Positions 1 to 6,135 of a stretch of 6,327 nucleotides of DNA are shown here, piece by piece. The stretch is from Alectryocaccomicrobium faecavium (GTDB taxonomy: Bacteria; Bacillota; Clostridia; Christensenellales; Aristaeellaceae), in the NCBI GenBank assembly GCA_018713425.1, contig DVOT01000242.1:1-6327 (forward strand), in the 5' to 3' direction. Position numbers and translations under genes: made by a program. The first letter of the stretch is position 1; each line of letters starts with the position of its first letter. A model generated the notes under the pieces. It searched no databases. It was not told the DNA's origin and saw nothing but the letters and a program-made list of their open reading frames with translations.

Positions 1-1479
1 GTTCTTCACGCGCTCATTCAGCGTATCGAAGAAAACGCTGGGGAACTCCTGCCGCACCACGGGCACTTCCGGCAGCGGCACGGCCATGCGCCGGCCATTT
101 TCCAGCATCCAGTCCGTGGGGCCGCCGCCGCCATCGCCAAATCCATAGGAAACGAGGAATTCGTTGTCCAGGCCCTTCTGCTGGAAGCGCTGCCAACCGC
201 CCTTCATCTCCTCGGGATTGAGCATGGCGTTGTAGGTGGTAAAGTGCTGCAAATCGCCCACTTCGGCGCGGTTGTACTGCCGGGACGGCGTGAAGTGCGT
301 GAGCACCTTGGTGCCATCGATGCCCTTCCACCAGAAGGTATCGTAGGGATAGAGGTTGTATTCCGACCAGCTCAGCTTACTGGTCATAAAGTAATCCACG
401 TCGCACAGCTTCATGATCTGCGGCAGCGCGGCGGAATAGCCGAACACGTCCGGCAGCCAGAGGATGCGGTTGTCCTTGCCGAATTCCTCGCGGAAGAACT
501 TCTTGCCATACAGGAACTGGCGCACCAGCGCTTCGCCCGAAGAGATGTTGCAGTCGGCCTCGACCCACATGCCGCCTTCCGGCTCCCAGCGGCCATCGGC
601 AATCGCCTTCTTGATGCGCTCGTACAGTTCCGGCGCGTCCTCCTTCACAAACTTATACAAAACCGGCTGGCTGGACATGAACTTGTATTCGGGATACTGC
701 TCCATCAGGTGCAAAACCGTGGCAAAGCTGCGCACGGCCTTGTGCCGCGTTTGATACAGATCCCACAGCCAGGCCACGTCGATGTGCGTGTGGCCCACGC
801 AGTCCGCGTAAGCGATGGCCGGGAGCTGCGCGCGCTTCTCATAGTATTCCGTGCGCAGGTATTCGCGCGCAGCCTTGATGCTGGCGTTAAATTCCGGGCT
901 GTGCGGCTTGCGCAGGTCCAGCATGTTGATCGCCTCGCACAGCGTGAACAGCGTGGTTTCCCGCTCGCGCTCGTGCTCGGGCATCAGCTTCACGGCTTCC
1001 CACGGCACGCTGATGTCGTACACCAGGCCCATCACCTCGTCGTCCCGGTCGCACAATTCCAGATACAGGCGCGGCGGCTGCTTCACATCGGCGGCATAGG
1101 CATTGAGCTCCAGCTCAATCCGCGCGCCCGGAACCGCCTTGCCCATCAACAGGCAAGCGGTGTGGCGCGTGTCGAGCGCCTGGATGATCTTGCCATCCTG
1201 CTTTACGACGAATTGCGGGTTGACCGCTTCCCAGCCGGATTCATAACCCGTGGTGGCGGCCAAAAGTACCGCGCCCGTAAACGAAGCCGGTACCTGCGCG
1301 TGCACGCGGAAATCCCACCATTCGCCTTCCCCGCCCCAAAGGGCGCCATTTTCAAACGGCTTGAAGGCGTTTTCCCCGCGCGGGGAAATTTCCAAACCGG
1401 CAACCGGCTCCCTGTGGATGTACATCCGCTCCTTCAGCTCTTCCAAGATGCGGCGGATGCGCAAATCTCTCTGATGCAT
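1..1479 (-). CDS. Family GH38 alpha-mannosidase, class II (Ams1/MAN2C1-like), 3' end cut by window edge
   Basis: This frame is open from an ATG at 1479 to the left edge (493 codons, no stop), so the N-terminal half of a protein usually about 1,000 residues long is present. Residues 1-225 look like the beta-rich N-terminal region of cytosolic alpha-mannosidases (segment NPQFVVKQDGKIIQALD, 87-103). The GH38 catalytic barrel then begins with GHTHIDVAWLW (229-239), where H232 and D234 are the expected zinc ligands. WLPDVFGYS (341-349) carries the expected nucleophile and zinc ligand D344. YGFGDGGGGPT (445-455) is a hallmark of the Ams1-like class. The enzyme should hydrolyse terminal alpha-linked mannose from oligosaccharides. 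No signal peptide is visible, so a cytosolic location is inferred. The start is set by AGGAAGGAG (plus coordinates 1487-1495) seven bases upstream; an in-frame ATG at 1485 is too close to that site. It has its own promoter after tex. Linkage specificity cannot be read from the sequence. Confidence 0.95.
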   Translation of the reverse strand, partial: MHQRDLRIRRILEELKERMYIHREPVAGLEISPRGENAFKPFENGALWGGEGEWWDFRVHAQVPASFTGAVLLAATTGYESGWEAVNPQFVVKQDGKIIQALDTRHTACLLMGKAVPGARIELELNAYAADVKQPPRLYLELCDRDDEVMGLVYDISVPWEAVKLMPEHERERETTLFTLCEAINMLDLRKPHSPEFNASIKAAREYLRTEYYEKRAQLPAIAYADCVGHTHIDVAWLWDLYQTRHKAVRSFATVLHLMEQYPEYKFMSSQPVLYKFVKEDAPELYERIKKAIADGRWEPEGGMWVEADCNISSGEALVRQFLYGKKFFREEFGKDNRILWLPDVFGYSAALPQIMKLCDVDYFMTSKLSWSEYNLYPYDTFWWKGIDGTKVLTHFTPSRQYNRAEVGDLQHFTTYNAMLNPEEMKGGWQRFQQKGLDNEFLVSYGFGDGGGGPTDWMLENGRRMAVPLPEVPVVRQEFPSVFFDTLNERVKN

Positions 1480-1508
1480 GGGCATTCTCCTTCCTGAAAC
1501 CTATCGCT

Positions 1509-1531
1509 ACATTCTTTTGTTCCCTGAATGT
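1509..1531. promoter_or_regulatory. Inverted repeat in the mannosidase leader (candidate operator or leader hairpin)
   Basis: ACATTC (1509-1514) and GAATGT (1526-1531) form a perfect 6-base inverted repeat separated by 11 bases. It lies just downstream of the predicted transcription start (about 1537) and upstream of the ribosome binding site. A downstream operator or a small leader stem are both possible. No protein family is recognised. Confidence 0.3.
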
Positions 1532-1543
1532 TCCTTCCCCTAT

Positions 1544-1572
1544 ATTATGCCATATTCCGGGCGTTTCGGCAA
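1544..1572 (-). promoter_or_regulatory. Sigma-A-type promoter for the GH38 mannosidase
   Basis: Reading the minus strand, a -35 box TTGCCG (1567-1572) is followed by exactly 17 bases and a -10 box CATAAT (1544-1549). Transcription would start near 1537, giving a leader of about 58 bases before the ATG at 1479. The gap between tex and the mannosidase is 105 bases, so the mannosidase need not rely on tex read-through. Box matches and spacing are seen; activity is inferred. Confidence 0.6.
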
Positions 1573-1585
1573 GCAAAATTTGCTT
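1571..1585. promoter_or_regulatory. Perfect 15-base palindrome overlapping the -35 box (candidate operator)
   Basis: AAGCAAAATTTGCTT is a perfect inverted repeat of 7-base arms around one central base. It overlaps two bases of the predicted -35 box (1567-1572) of the mannosidase promoter and the last base of the tex stop codon. That position suits a repressor site. The centre lacks the CG of typical LacI-family or cre sites, so the binding family is not assigned. As an RNA hairpin it would be short and AT-rich, so a DNA operator seems the better reading. Confidence 0.35.
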
Positions 1586-3747
1586 CACGGCGCGCCTGCC
1601 GGTTTGCGCATGGTGAGGGAAATGCGGTTCTTATCCTTCTCCACGGAAAGCACCCACACCGTCACCACATCGCCCACCGAAACCACTTCGCTGGGATGGC
1701 GCACGCGCCGGCCAGAAAGCTGCGAAATGTGCACCAACCCATCCCGATGCACGCCGATATCCACAAACGCGCCGAAATCCGTCACGTTGCGCACCGTGCC
1801 TTTGAGCTCCATGCCCTCCGTGAGGTCGTCCATATCGAGCACATCCGTGCGCAGAAGCGGCGGGGGCAGTTCATCGCGCGGGTCTCGGCCCGGCTTTTCC
1901 AGCTCTTTTACGATATCGCGCAGCGTCGGCTCGCCCGCGCCCGTCTGTTCCGCCAGGCTTTTGTAGCCCCTCTCTTCGGCCTTCAGGCGCAAAAGGCCCT
2001 TTTGCGCGTCTTCCAGCGAGCAGCCGCACAGCTTGAGCAGCGCTTTCGCCGCCGCATAGGATTCCGGATGCACGCCGGTGTTTTCCATGGGATCCTTGCC
2101 GCCCGGCACGCGCAAAAAGCCCGCGCACTGCTCAAACGCCTTCGGCCCCAGCTTGGGCACCTTCTTGAGCGCCGCGCGCGAAGCGAACGCGCCGTTTTCC
2201 TCGCGGTAAGCGACGATGTTCTTCGCCACCGCGGCGTTGATGCCCGCCACATGCGAAAGCAGCGAAGGGCTGGCCGTGTTCACATCCACGCCCACGGCGT
2301 TCACGCAGTCCTCCACCACGCCCGCGAGCGCCTCGTCCAGCCGGGCTTCTTTGAGGTCGTGCTGATACTGGCCCACGCCAATGGCCTTGGGATCGATTTT
2401 CACCAGTTCCGCCAGCGGATCCTGCAACCGGCGCGCGATGGACACCGCACTGCGCAGCGATACGTCGAATTGCGGGAATTCCTCCGCCGCGAGCTTGGAG
2501 GCCGAATACACCGACGCGCCCGCCTCGCTCACCACCATGTAGGAAAGCCCGCTTCCCAAGCTCATCTCGCGCATCACGTCCACAAAAAACTGCTCCGTCT
2601 CGCGCGAAGCCGTGCCGTTGCCAATGGCAACCACCGAAACGCCGTGCTTGCGGATCAGCGCTTCCACCGTCTTTTTCGCCTGCTCCACCTTGCCGTGCGA
2701 AGGCAGCGGATAGATCACCCTCGTATCGAGCACGCGGCCCGTGGCGTCCACCACCGCGACCTTGCAACCCGTGCGGATGCCCGGATCCAACCCCATCGCC
2801 ACCTTGCCGCGCACGGGCGGCTGCATGAGCAGCGGCTTCAAATTGAGCGCAAACACGCGGATGGCGGCTTCCTGCGCGCGCTCGGTCAAGTCGCCGCGCA
2901 GTTCATTTTCCAAAGAGGGGGCGATCAGGCGGCTGTAAGCGTCCCGCGCGGCCGCCTCCACCAGCGGCGTGGTGGTGCTGCCCGGCCGCACATACAGCGC
3001 GCACACTTCGTTTTCTGCCTGCTGCGCGTCCACCTCTAGGCTGACCTTCAAAAAGCCATCAGCCTCGCCGCGGTTCACCGCCAGCACGCGATGGGAAGCC
3101 ATCAGGCGCATGGGTTCCTGATGCTCATAATACATGCGGTATACGCTGTCCTCTTCCTTCGCAGCCCGCGTGCGCACCTGGGCCGTGCGCAGATAAAGCG
3201 CCTTGAGCTTGGCGCGCACGCGCGCATCGTCGCTCACGCGCTCGGCCAGGATGTCCATCGCGCCCGCAAGCGCGGTTTGCTCGCTATCCACGCCCTTTTC
3301 CTCGCAAATAAAGGGAGCGGCCAGTTCCTCAGGCAGTTTGCGCTTTTCCGCCTGCAATTGCAAAATATCGCATAGCGGTTCCAGGCCCTTTTCCCGGGCG
3401 ATCATCGCGCGCGTGCGGCGCTTGGGGCGGTAAGGCCGGTAAATGTCCTCCAGTTCGCCCATCGTGCCCGCCGCGTCCAACGCGTGCTGCAATTCCTCCG
3501 TCCACACTTCCAGCTTTTGTAGCGAAGCGGCGATCTCTTCGCGCCGGGCTTCCAGCGCGCGCAACTGCGCCAGCCGCTCGGCGATTTCGCGCAATTTCTG
3601 GTCGTCCAATTCGCCGTGCTGCTCCTTGCGGTAGCGCGCGATAAACGGCAGGGTGTTGCCCTCGTCCAGCAGCCGGATCACGGCTTCAGCCTGCCAGGGT
3701 TGAATTTTGAATTCTGTCGCCAATATCTTGGCCGCTTCCATCGCCAT
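1585..3747 (-). CDS. tex: Tex family S1-domain nucleic-acid-binding protein
   Basis: Tex is a conserved cytoplasmic nucleic-acid-binding protein linked to transcription and RNA metabolism; its exact biochemical role is still debated. At 720 residues this copy matches the usual length. The Tex N-terminal helical region covers roughly 1-190, with PFIARYRKEQHGELDD near 34-49 and DIYRPYRPKRRTRA near 101-114. The YqgF/RuvC-like fold starts at GKVAMGLDPGIRTGCKVAVVD (314-334). A helix-hairpin-helix region follows (about 488-560, including SHVAGINAAVAKNIVAYRE). The S1 domain is at about 646-714, with GTVRNVTDFGAFVDIGV at 650-666. The frame is open back to 3927, but the first 60 codons overlap promoter-like DNA and do not resemble Tex. 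The ATG at 3747, preceded by AGAGGAG (3759-3765) with an 11-base gap, gives the family N-terminus. A second in-frame ATG at 3741 is less well spaced. Confidence 0.97.
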   Translation of the reverse strand: MAMEAAKILATEFKIQPWQAEAVIRLLDEGNTLPFIARYRKEQHGELDDQKLREIAERLAQLRALEARREEIAASLQKLEVWTEELQHALDAAGTMGELEDIYRPYRPKRRTRAMIAREKGLEPLCDILQLQAEKRKLPEELAAPFICEEKGVDSEQTALAGAMDILAERVSDDARVRAKLKALYLRTAQVRTRAAKEEDSVYRMYYEHQEPMRLMASHRVLAVNRGEADGFLKVSLEVDAQQAENEVCALYVRPGSTTTPLVEAAARDAYSRLIAPSLENELRGDLTERAQEAAIRVFALNLKPLLMQPPVRGKVAMGLDPGIRTGCKVAVVDATGRVLDTRVIYPLPSHGKVEQAKKTVEALIRKHGVSVVAIGNGTASRETEQFFVDVMREMSLGSGLSYMVVSEAGASVYSASKLAAEEFPQFDVSLRSAVSIARRLQDPLAELVKIDPKAIGVGQYQHDLKEARLDEALAGVVEDCVNAVGVDVNTASPSLLSHVAGINAAVAKNIVAYREENGAFASRAALKKVPKLGPKAFEQCAGFLRVPGGKDPMENTGVHPESYAAAKALLKLCGCSLEDAQKGLLRLKAEERGYKSLAEQTGAGEPTLRDIVKELEKPGRDPRDELPPPLLRTDVLDMDDLTEGMELKGTVRNVTDFGAFVDIGVHRDGLVHISQLSGRRVRHPSEVVSVGDVVTVWVLSVEKDKNRISLTMRKPAGAP

Positions 3748-3772
3748 TGCAGGGAATTCTCCTCTCTCACTC

Positions 3773-3814
3773 GTGCGCCGCAAGTGCAAAATCGCCCGAG
3801 CGGGCGGCGCGCAC
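3773..3814. repeat. GC-rich nested inverted repeat in the tex 5' leader
   Basis: An outer stem pairs GTGCG (3773-3777) with CGCAC (3810-3814). An inner stem pairs CGCCC (3793-3797) with GGGCG (3802-3806) around the tetraloop GAGC. On the tex strand the inner hairpin is followed by ATTTTGC, which looks faintly like a weak terminator or attenuator, but the stem is only five base pairs and the U-run is short. It lies between the candidate tex promoters and the tex RBS. A role in tex expression is speculative. Confidence 0.3.
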
Positions 3815-3877
3815 CTGCAAGCATATGTGTATAGTGCCAAAAAAATCGATTTTAAACGCAAAAGCCACTTTGGGCCC

Positions 3878-3906
3878 TTTTCAATCGCCCAGGCACGTGC
3901 TATGAT
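3878..3906 (+). promoter_or_regulatory. Sigma-A-type promoter for the GH29 fucosidase
   Basis: TTTTCA (3878-3883) is followed by 17 bases and TATGAT (3901-3906), a 5/6 match to the -10 consensus. Transcription would start near 3913, leaving a leader of about 50 bases. The spacer ends in the perfect 8-base palindrome GCACGTGC (3893-3900), which touches the -10 box and could be an operator half or core. In the leader, CCACAA (3922-3927) and TTGTGG (3945-3950) form an inverted repeat whose right arm touches the ribosome binding site. Confidence 0.55.
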
Positions 3907-3915
3907 ATAGGCATC

Positions 3916-3944
3916 AGTATACCACAAAACCCCTGAAAATACAA
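3916..3944 (-). promoter_or_regulatory. Candidate promoter for tex, divergent from the fucosidase
   Basis: On the minus strand, TTGTAT (3939-3944) lies 17 bases before TATACT (3916-3921), a 5/6 match to the -10 consensus. This would give tex a leader of about 160 bases. A weaker alternative closer to tex is TTTAAA, 17 bases, TATACA, ending near 3828. I cannot decide between them by eye. The site overlaps the 5' leader of the fucosidase, so the two transcription units may interfere with each other. Confidence 0.4.
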
Positions 3945-3962
3945 TTGTGGGAGGAAAAGGTT

Positions 3963-4937
3963 ATGGACAAATTCACATGGTTCCGCGAGGCAAAATTCGG
4001 CCTAATGGTGCATTGGGGGCTATATTCCCTGCCCGCCGGCGAGTGGAAAGGCGAGCGCATGGCCTATATCGGCGAATGGATTCAATCGCGTTTCCGCATC
4101 CCGAACGCGGAATATCACGCGCTCGCTCGCGCCTTCAATCCCATGCTATTCAACGCGGAAGAATGGGTGTCCCTCGCGCAGGATGCGGGCATGCGCTACA
4201 TCGTGTTCACCGCCAAGCACCACGAGGGGTTCGCCATGTTCCGTTCGCGCGCGAGCCGTTTCAACATCGTGGACGCCACGCCCTTTGGCCGCGACGTGGT
4301 GGAAGAACTGGCGAATGCCTGCGCGCGCAAAGGCATGAGGCTGGGACTGTATTATTCGCAGGATCTGGACTGGAGCGAGCCGAACGGCGGCGGCTACACG
4401 CGCGGCCATACAAACCATGGCCCGCACGACGACGAGTGCATGGCCTGGACCAACGATTGGGATTTTCCAGAGAACGACAAAAAGGACTACGCGCAGTGCT
4501 TTGAGAGCAAGATCGTACCGCAGGTGAAGGAAATCCTCACGCAATATGGCGAACTGTGCCTGATCTGGTTCGATACGCCCACCACGCTTTCCCCCGCGCA
4601 GAGTCAAACGCTGGTGGACATGGTGCATACCTACCAGCCCAATTGCCTGATCAACTCGCGCATCGGCAACGGCCTGGGCGACTACCGCTCCCTGGGCGAT
4701 AACCAGATTCCCGAGGAATACCTTTCCGGCGGCCTGTTCGAAACGCCCGCCACCCTCAACGATACCTGGGGCTATAAGTCCTTCGATAACAACTGGAAGG
4801 ACGCGCGCCGCGTGCTCGAGCTCAAACAGCATCTGAATGAGCGCGGTATCAACTATCTCTTGAACGTCGGCCCGGACTACCTGGGCCGCATTCCCGCACC
4901 CGCCGCACAAATCCTGCGCAACGCGGGCAGGGCATAG
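3963..4937 (+). CDS. Compact family GH29 alpha-L-fucosidase, catalytic domain only
   Basis: The 324-residue product should release terminal alpha-L-fucose from glycans by a retaining mechanism. It shows the GH29 barrel in order: FGLMVHWGLYSLPAGEW (12-28) with substrate-binding H17; YIVFTAKHHEGFAMF (79-93) with the paired H86/H87; GLYYSQDLDW (128-137); LIWFDTP (200-206) with the expected nucleophile D204; GDNQIPEEY (245-253); DTWGYKSF (267-274); and INYLLNVGPDYLGRIP (296-311), the usual end of the barrel. The acid/base residue varies in this family; E251, E252 and E260 are candidates. The start is the ATG at 3963, eight bases after GGGAGG (3949-3954); an upstream in-frame TTG at 3945 overlaps that site. 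No signal peptide is seen, so the enzyme is probably cytosolic. The protein stops right after the barrel and lacks the C-terminal beta-sandwich common in longer members. It is divergent from tex. Confidence 0.93.
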   Translation: MDKFTWFREAKFGLMVHWGLYSLPAGEWKGERMAYIGEWIQSRFRIPNAEYHALARAFNPMLFNAEEWVSLAQDAGMRYIVFTAKHHEGFAMFRSRASRFNIVDATPFGRDVVEELANACARKGMRLGLYYSQDLDWSEPNGGGYTRGHTNHGPHDDECMAWTNDWDFPENDKKDYAQCFESKIVPQVKEILTQYGELCLIWFDTPTTLSPAQSQTLVDMVHTYQPNCLINSRIGNGLGDYRSLGDNQIPEEYLSGGLFETPATLNDTWGYKSFDNNWKDARRVLELKQHLNERGINYLLNVGPDYLGRIPAPAAQILRNAGRA

Positions 4938-4981
4938 CGGCGCGAAACGCCTGGGCGGCGGCGCATTTCGCGTCGCCGCCC
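4938..4981 (+). repeat. Two mutually exclusive hairpins between the fucosidase and the secreted protein gene
   Basis: Hairpin A pairs 4938-4947 with 4966-4975: ten base pairs with one G-U, starting at the first base after the TAG stop. Hairpin B pairs 4953-4964 with 4970-4981: twelve base pairs with one G-U and the loop ATTTC. They share 4970-4975, so only one can form at a time. Hairpin B is very GC-rich but is followed by GAAAAAGC on the plus strand, not a U-run, so it is not a classical intrinsic terminator. It could dampen transcription, stabilise the upstream mRNA, or act in attenuation between the two genes. Confidence 0.5.
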
Positions 4982-5010
4982 GAAAAAGCATTCAAAATAA
5001 GGAGAAAAAC

Positions 5011-6018
5011 ATGCGCGAGAAAACGATATTTCTAGTCCTGGCTCTGCTCTTCCTTATCCCGTGCGCCACCGGGGCGGAAAGCGCGCCCAGCCAGCTGCTG
5101 GAATTGCTGCAGGATTCGCTGATCGCGCCTTATGAAGAAGCCCTGCCGTTGGTACAGCGCGATTGCGCCACGACAGAAAACGATTTCATCCGCCTCACCG
5201 TGCGCGAAGCGCTCTACGATGGCATTGCGCTACACACGCTGATTGAAGTGGCACCTGTGCGAGAAGGCGAATGGATCGTGATCGAAGATCGCGCGCCAGC
5301 CTCCCCCGCCCCTACAGAGACGCCATCATACCCGGGTAAGCCGCGCATCGTAACCGTAGAGTCATACTCCACGCAAAGTATTCGCCAAGGTGCGAGCGTG
5401 CTGTTATACCAGCATTCCCCCAGCCACAACGCGCCGTTTGCCACCAGGAGCATTGCCGTCGAATCCGGCGGAACGCAGCTGCTGCTCTCTTGCCCAGTGC
5501 AAAAATCGATTCTTTCGGCGACGCCTCTTCTTAAGGATGCGAATGTGGGAGATTTCCTGCATATCGCCTCTGCAAGGCTTGTCCGCACGCCACTTTCACT
5601 GTATCTGGAAACCGATTGTTCCGTCGATCTGTCGCGGGCGCCACACATCGCGCCACGCCTCCTTCCCTATCTAACCTACTATTCCAGCAGTGGCTTCTTT
5701 GGCACTCCCGACGATCTCTATGCCCATCTGGATCCCGCATGCGAGGCCACAGAAAGCCCCATCGCCATGTACGGCAGCGCAGCCGCCGCCCTGGGCAAGC
5801 AGCCCTGTCCCCACTGTGGCGAAGTGGATGACACTCTCATTTACAGCGGCGCTTATTGCTCCTTCGCGCTCGCAGACGCGGATGGGAATCTCTTGCCTCT
5901 GCGCGAGCGCACTAGCTGTTCCACCACGCTCCTGCCGGATAGCTTTGATGAAAATTCTGCGGCCTATCTGGCGGTATTCTACGGCGGCGAGCAGCTCGCT
6001 ATGCTTTCTGTTCGATGA
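5011..6018 (+). CDS. Secreted protein of unknown function with a putative His/Cys3 metal-binding motif
   Basis: I do not recognise a named family over the full 335 residues. A Sec signal peptide is clear: basic REK, a hydrophobic run at about 6-18, and a likely cleavage near ATG/AES (19-23). The C18 context LIPC is a poor lipobox, so a lipoprotein is less likely. Residues 57-81 (ENDFIRLTVREALYDGIALH and after) recall the beta-strand start of small Ig-like domains in clostridial surface proteins, but this is only a resemblance. A Pro-rich linker follows (95-111, APASPAPTETPSYPG). Residues 236-270 read Y-A-H, four residues, C, then about 21 residues, then GKQPCPHCG. H239, C244, C266 and C269 match the spacing of the small YHxxxxC...GxxPCxxC domains seen in many secreted proteins, which probably bind zinc. 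AAGGAG (4999-5004) lies six bases before the ATG. No separate promoter is evident, so cotranscription with the fucosidase is possible. Confidence 0.8.
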   Translation: MREKTIFLVLALLFLIPCATGAESAPSQLLELLQDSLIAPYEEALPLVQRDCATTENDFIRLTVREALYDGIALHTLIEVAPVREGEWIVIEDRAPASPAPTETPSYPGKPRIVTVESYSTQSIRQGASVLLYQHSPSHNAPFATRSIAVESGGTQLLLSCPVQKSILSATPLLKDANVGDFLHIASARLVRTPLSLYLETDCSVDLSRAPHIAPRLLPYLTYYSSSGFFGTPDDLYAHLDPACEATESPIAMYGSAAAALGKQPCPHCGEVDDTLIYSGAYCSFALADADGNLLPLRERTSCSTTLLPDSFDENSAAYLAVFYGGEQLAMLSVR

Positions 6019-6082
6019 AGCATACGCATCGCCACACGCATGCGAGTATCCGCACCTGATGGTGTACCAACGCTCTGCCTAT
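6019..6082. other. Short non-coding gap with a weak hairpin before the CRISPR array
   Basis: No gene is visible here. ATACGCAT (6022-6029) can pair with ATGC (6040-6043) and GTAT (6046-6049), with a two-base bulge and a ten-base loop. No U-run follows on either strand, so I call it only a possible barrier between the convergent secreted-protein transcript and the CRISPR transcript. Confidence 0.3.
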
Positions 6083-6113
6083 CCCAATTTGCACCCCTCG
6101 CGTGAGGGCGGTC
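6083..6113 (-). repeat. Degenerate terminal CRISPR repeat
   Basis: The right half, CTCGCGTGAGGGCGGTC (6097-6113), is close to the other repeats, while the left half (6083-6096) keeps only CAATT and has lost the TCTCGCC arm. On the transcribed minus strand the 5' part is intact and the 3' ATTGAAAT end has decayed. This is typical of the last repeat of an array, which does not serve as a template for new insertions. Confidence 0.75.
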
Positions 6114-6135
6114 GCCGGACGGGCCGGGCGACCGC
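6108..6135. repeat. Inverted repeat joining the terminal repeat to the last spacer
   Basis: GCGGTCGCC (6108-6116) and GGCGACCGC (6127-6135) are perfect 9-base inverted arms separated by ten bases. The left arm contains the end of the degenerate repeat plus three spacer bases; the right arm lies wholly in the spacer. In the CRISPR transcript this hairpin would compete with the terminal repeat's own stem. It could be chance in GC-rich DNA or a transcript-end structure. No U-run follows. Confidence 0.5.

Noticed and set aside
244..1497. A 417-codon open frame on the plus strand
   Set aside because: It is antisense to the GH38 gene, whose frame carries all the catalytic motifs. Its product is His/Arg/Leu-rich with no recognisable domain, as expected for the complement of a GC-rich gene.
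1528..3039. A 503-codon open frame on the plus strand
   Set aside because: It lies opposite tex, whose protein matches the family end to end. The product is His/Arg-rich and low in complexity, a typical complement artefact.
3748..3927. A 60-codon N-terminal extension of Tex
   Set aside because: It runs through promoter-like AT-rich DNA, does not resemble Tex, and the ATG at 3747 with its upstream AGAGGAG gives the standard length.
4146..4991. A 281-codon open frame on the minus strand
   Set aside because: It is antisense to the GH29 gene, which has clear catalytic motifs and an RBS. No motif is seen in the antisense product.
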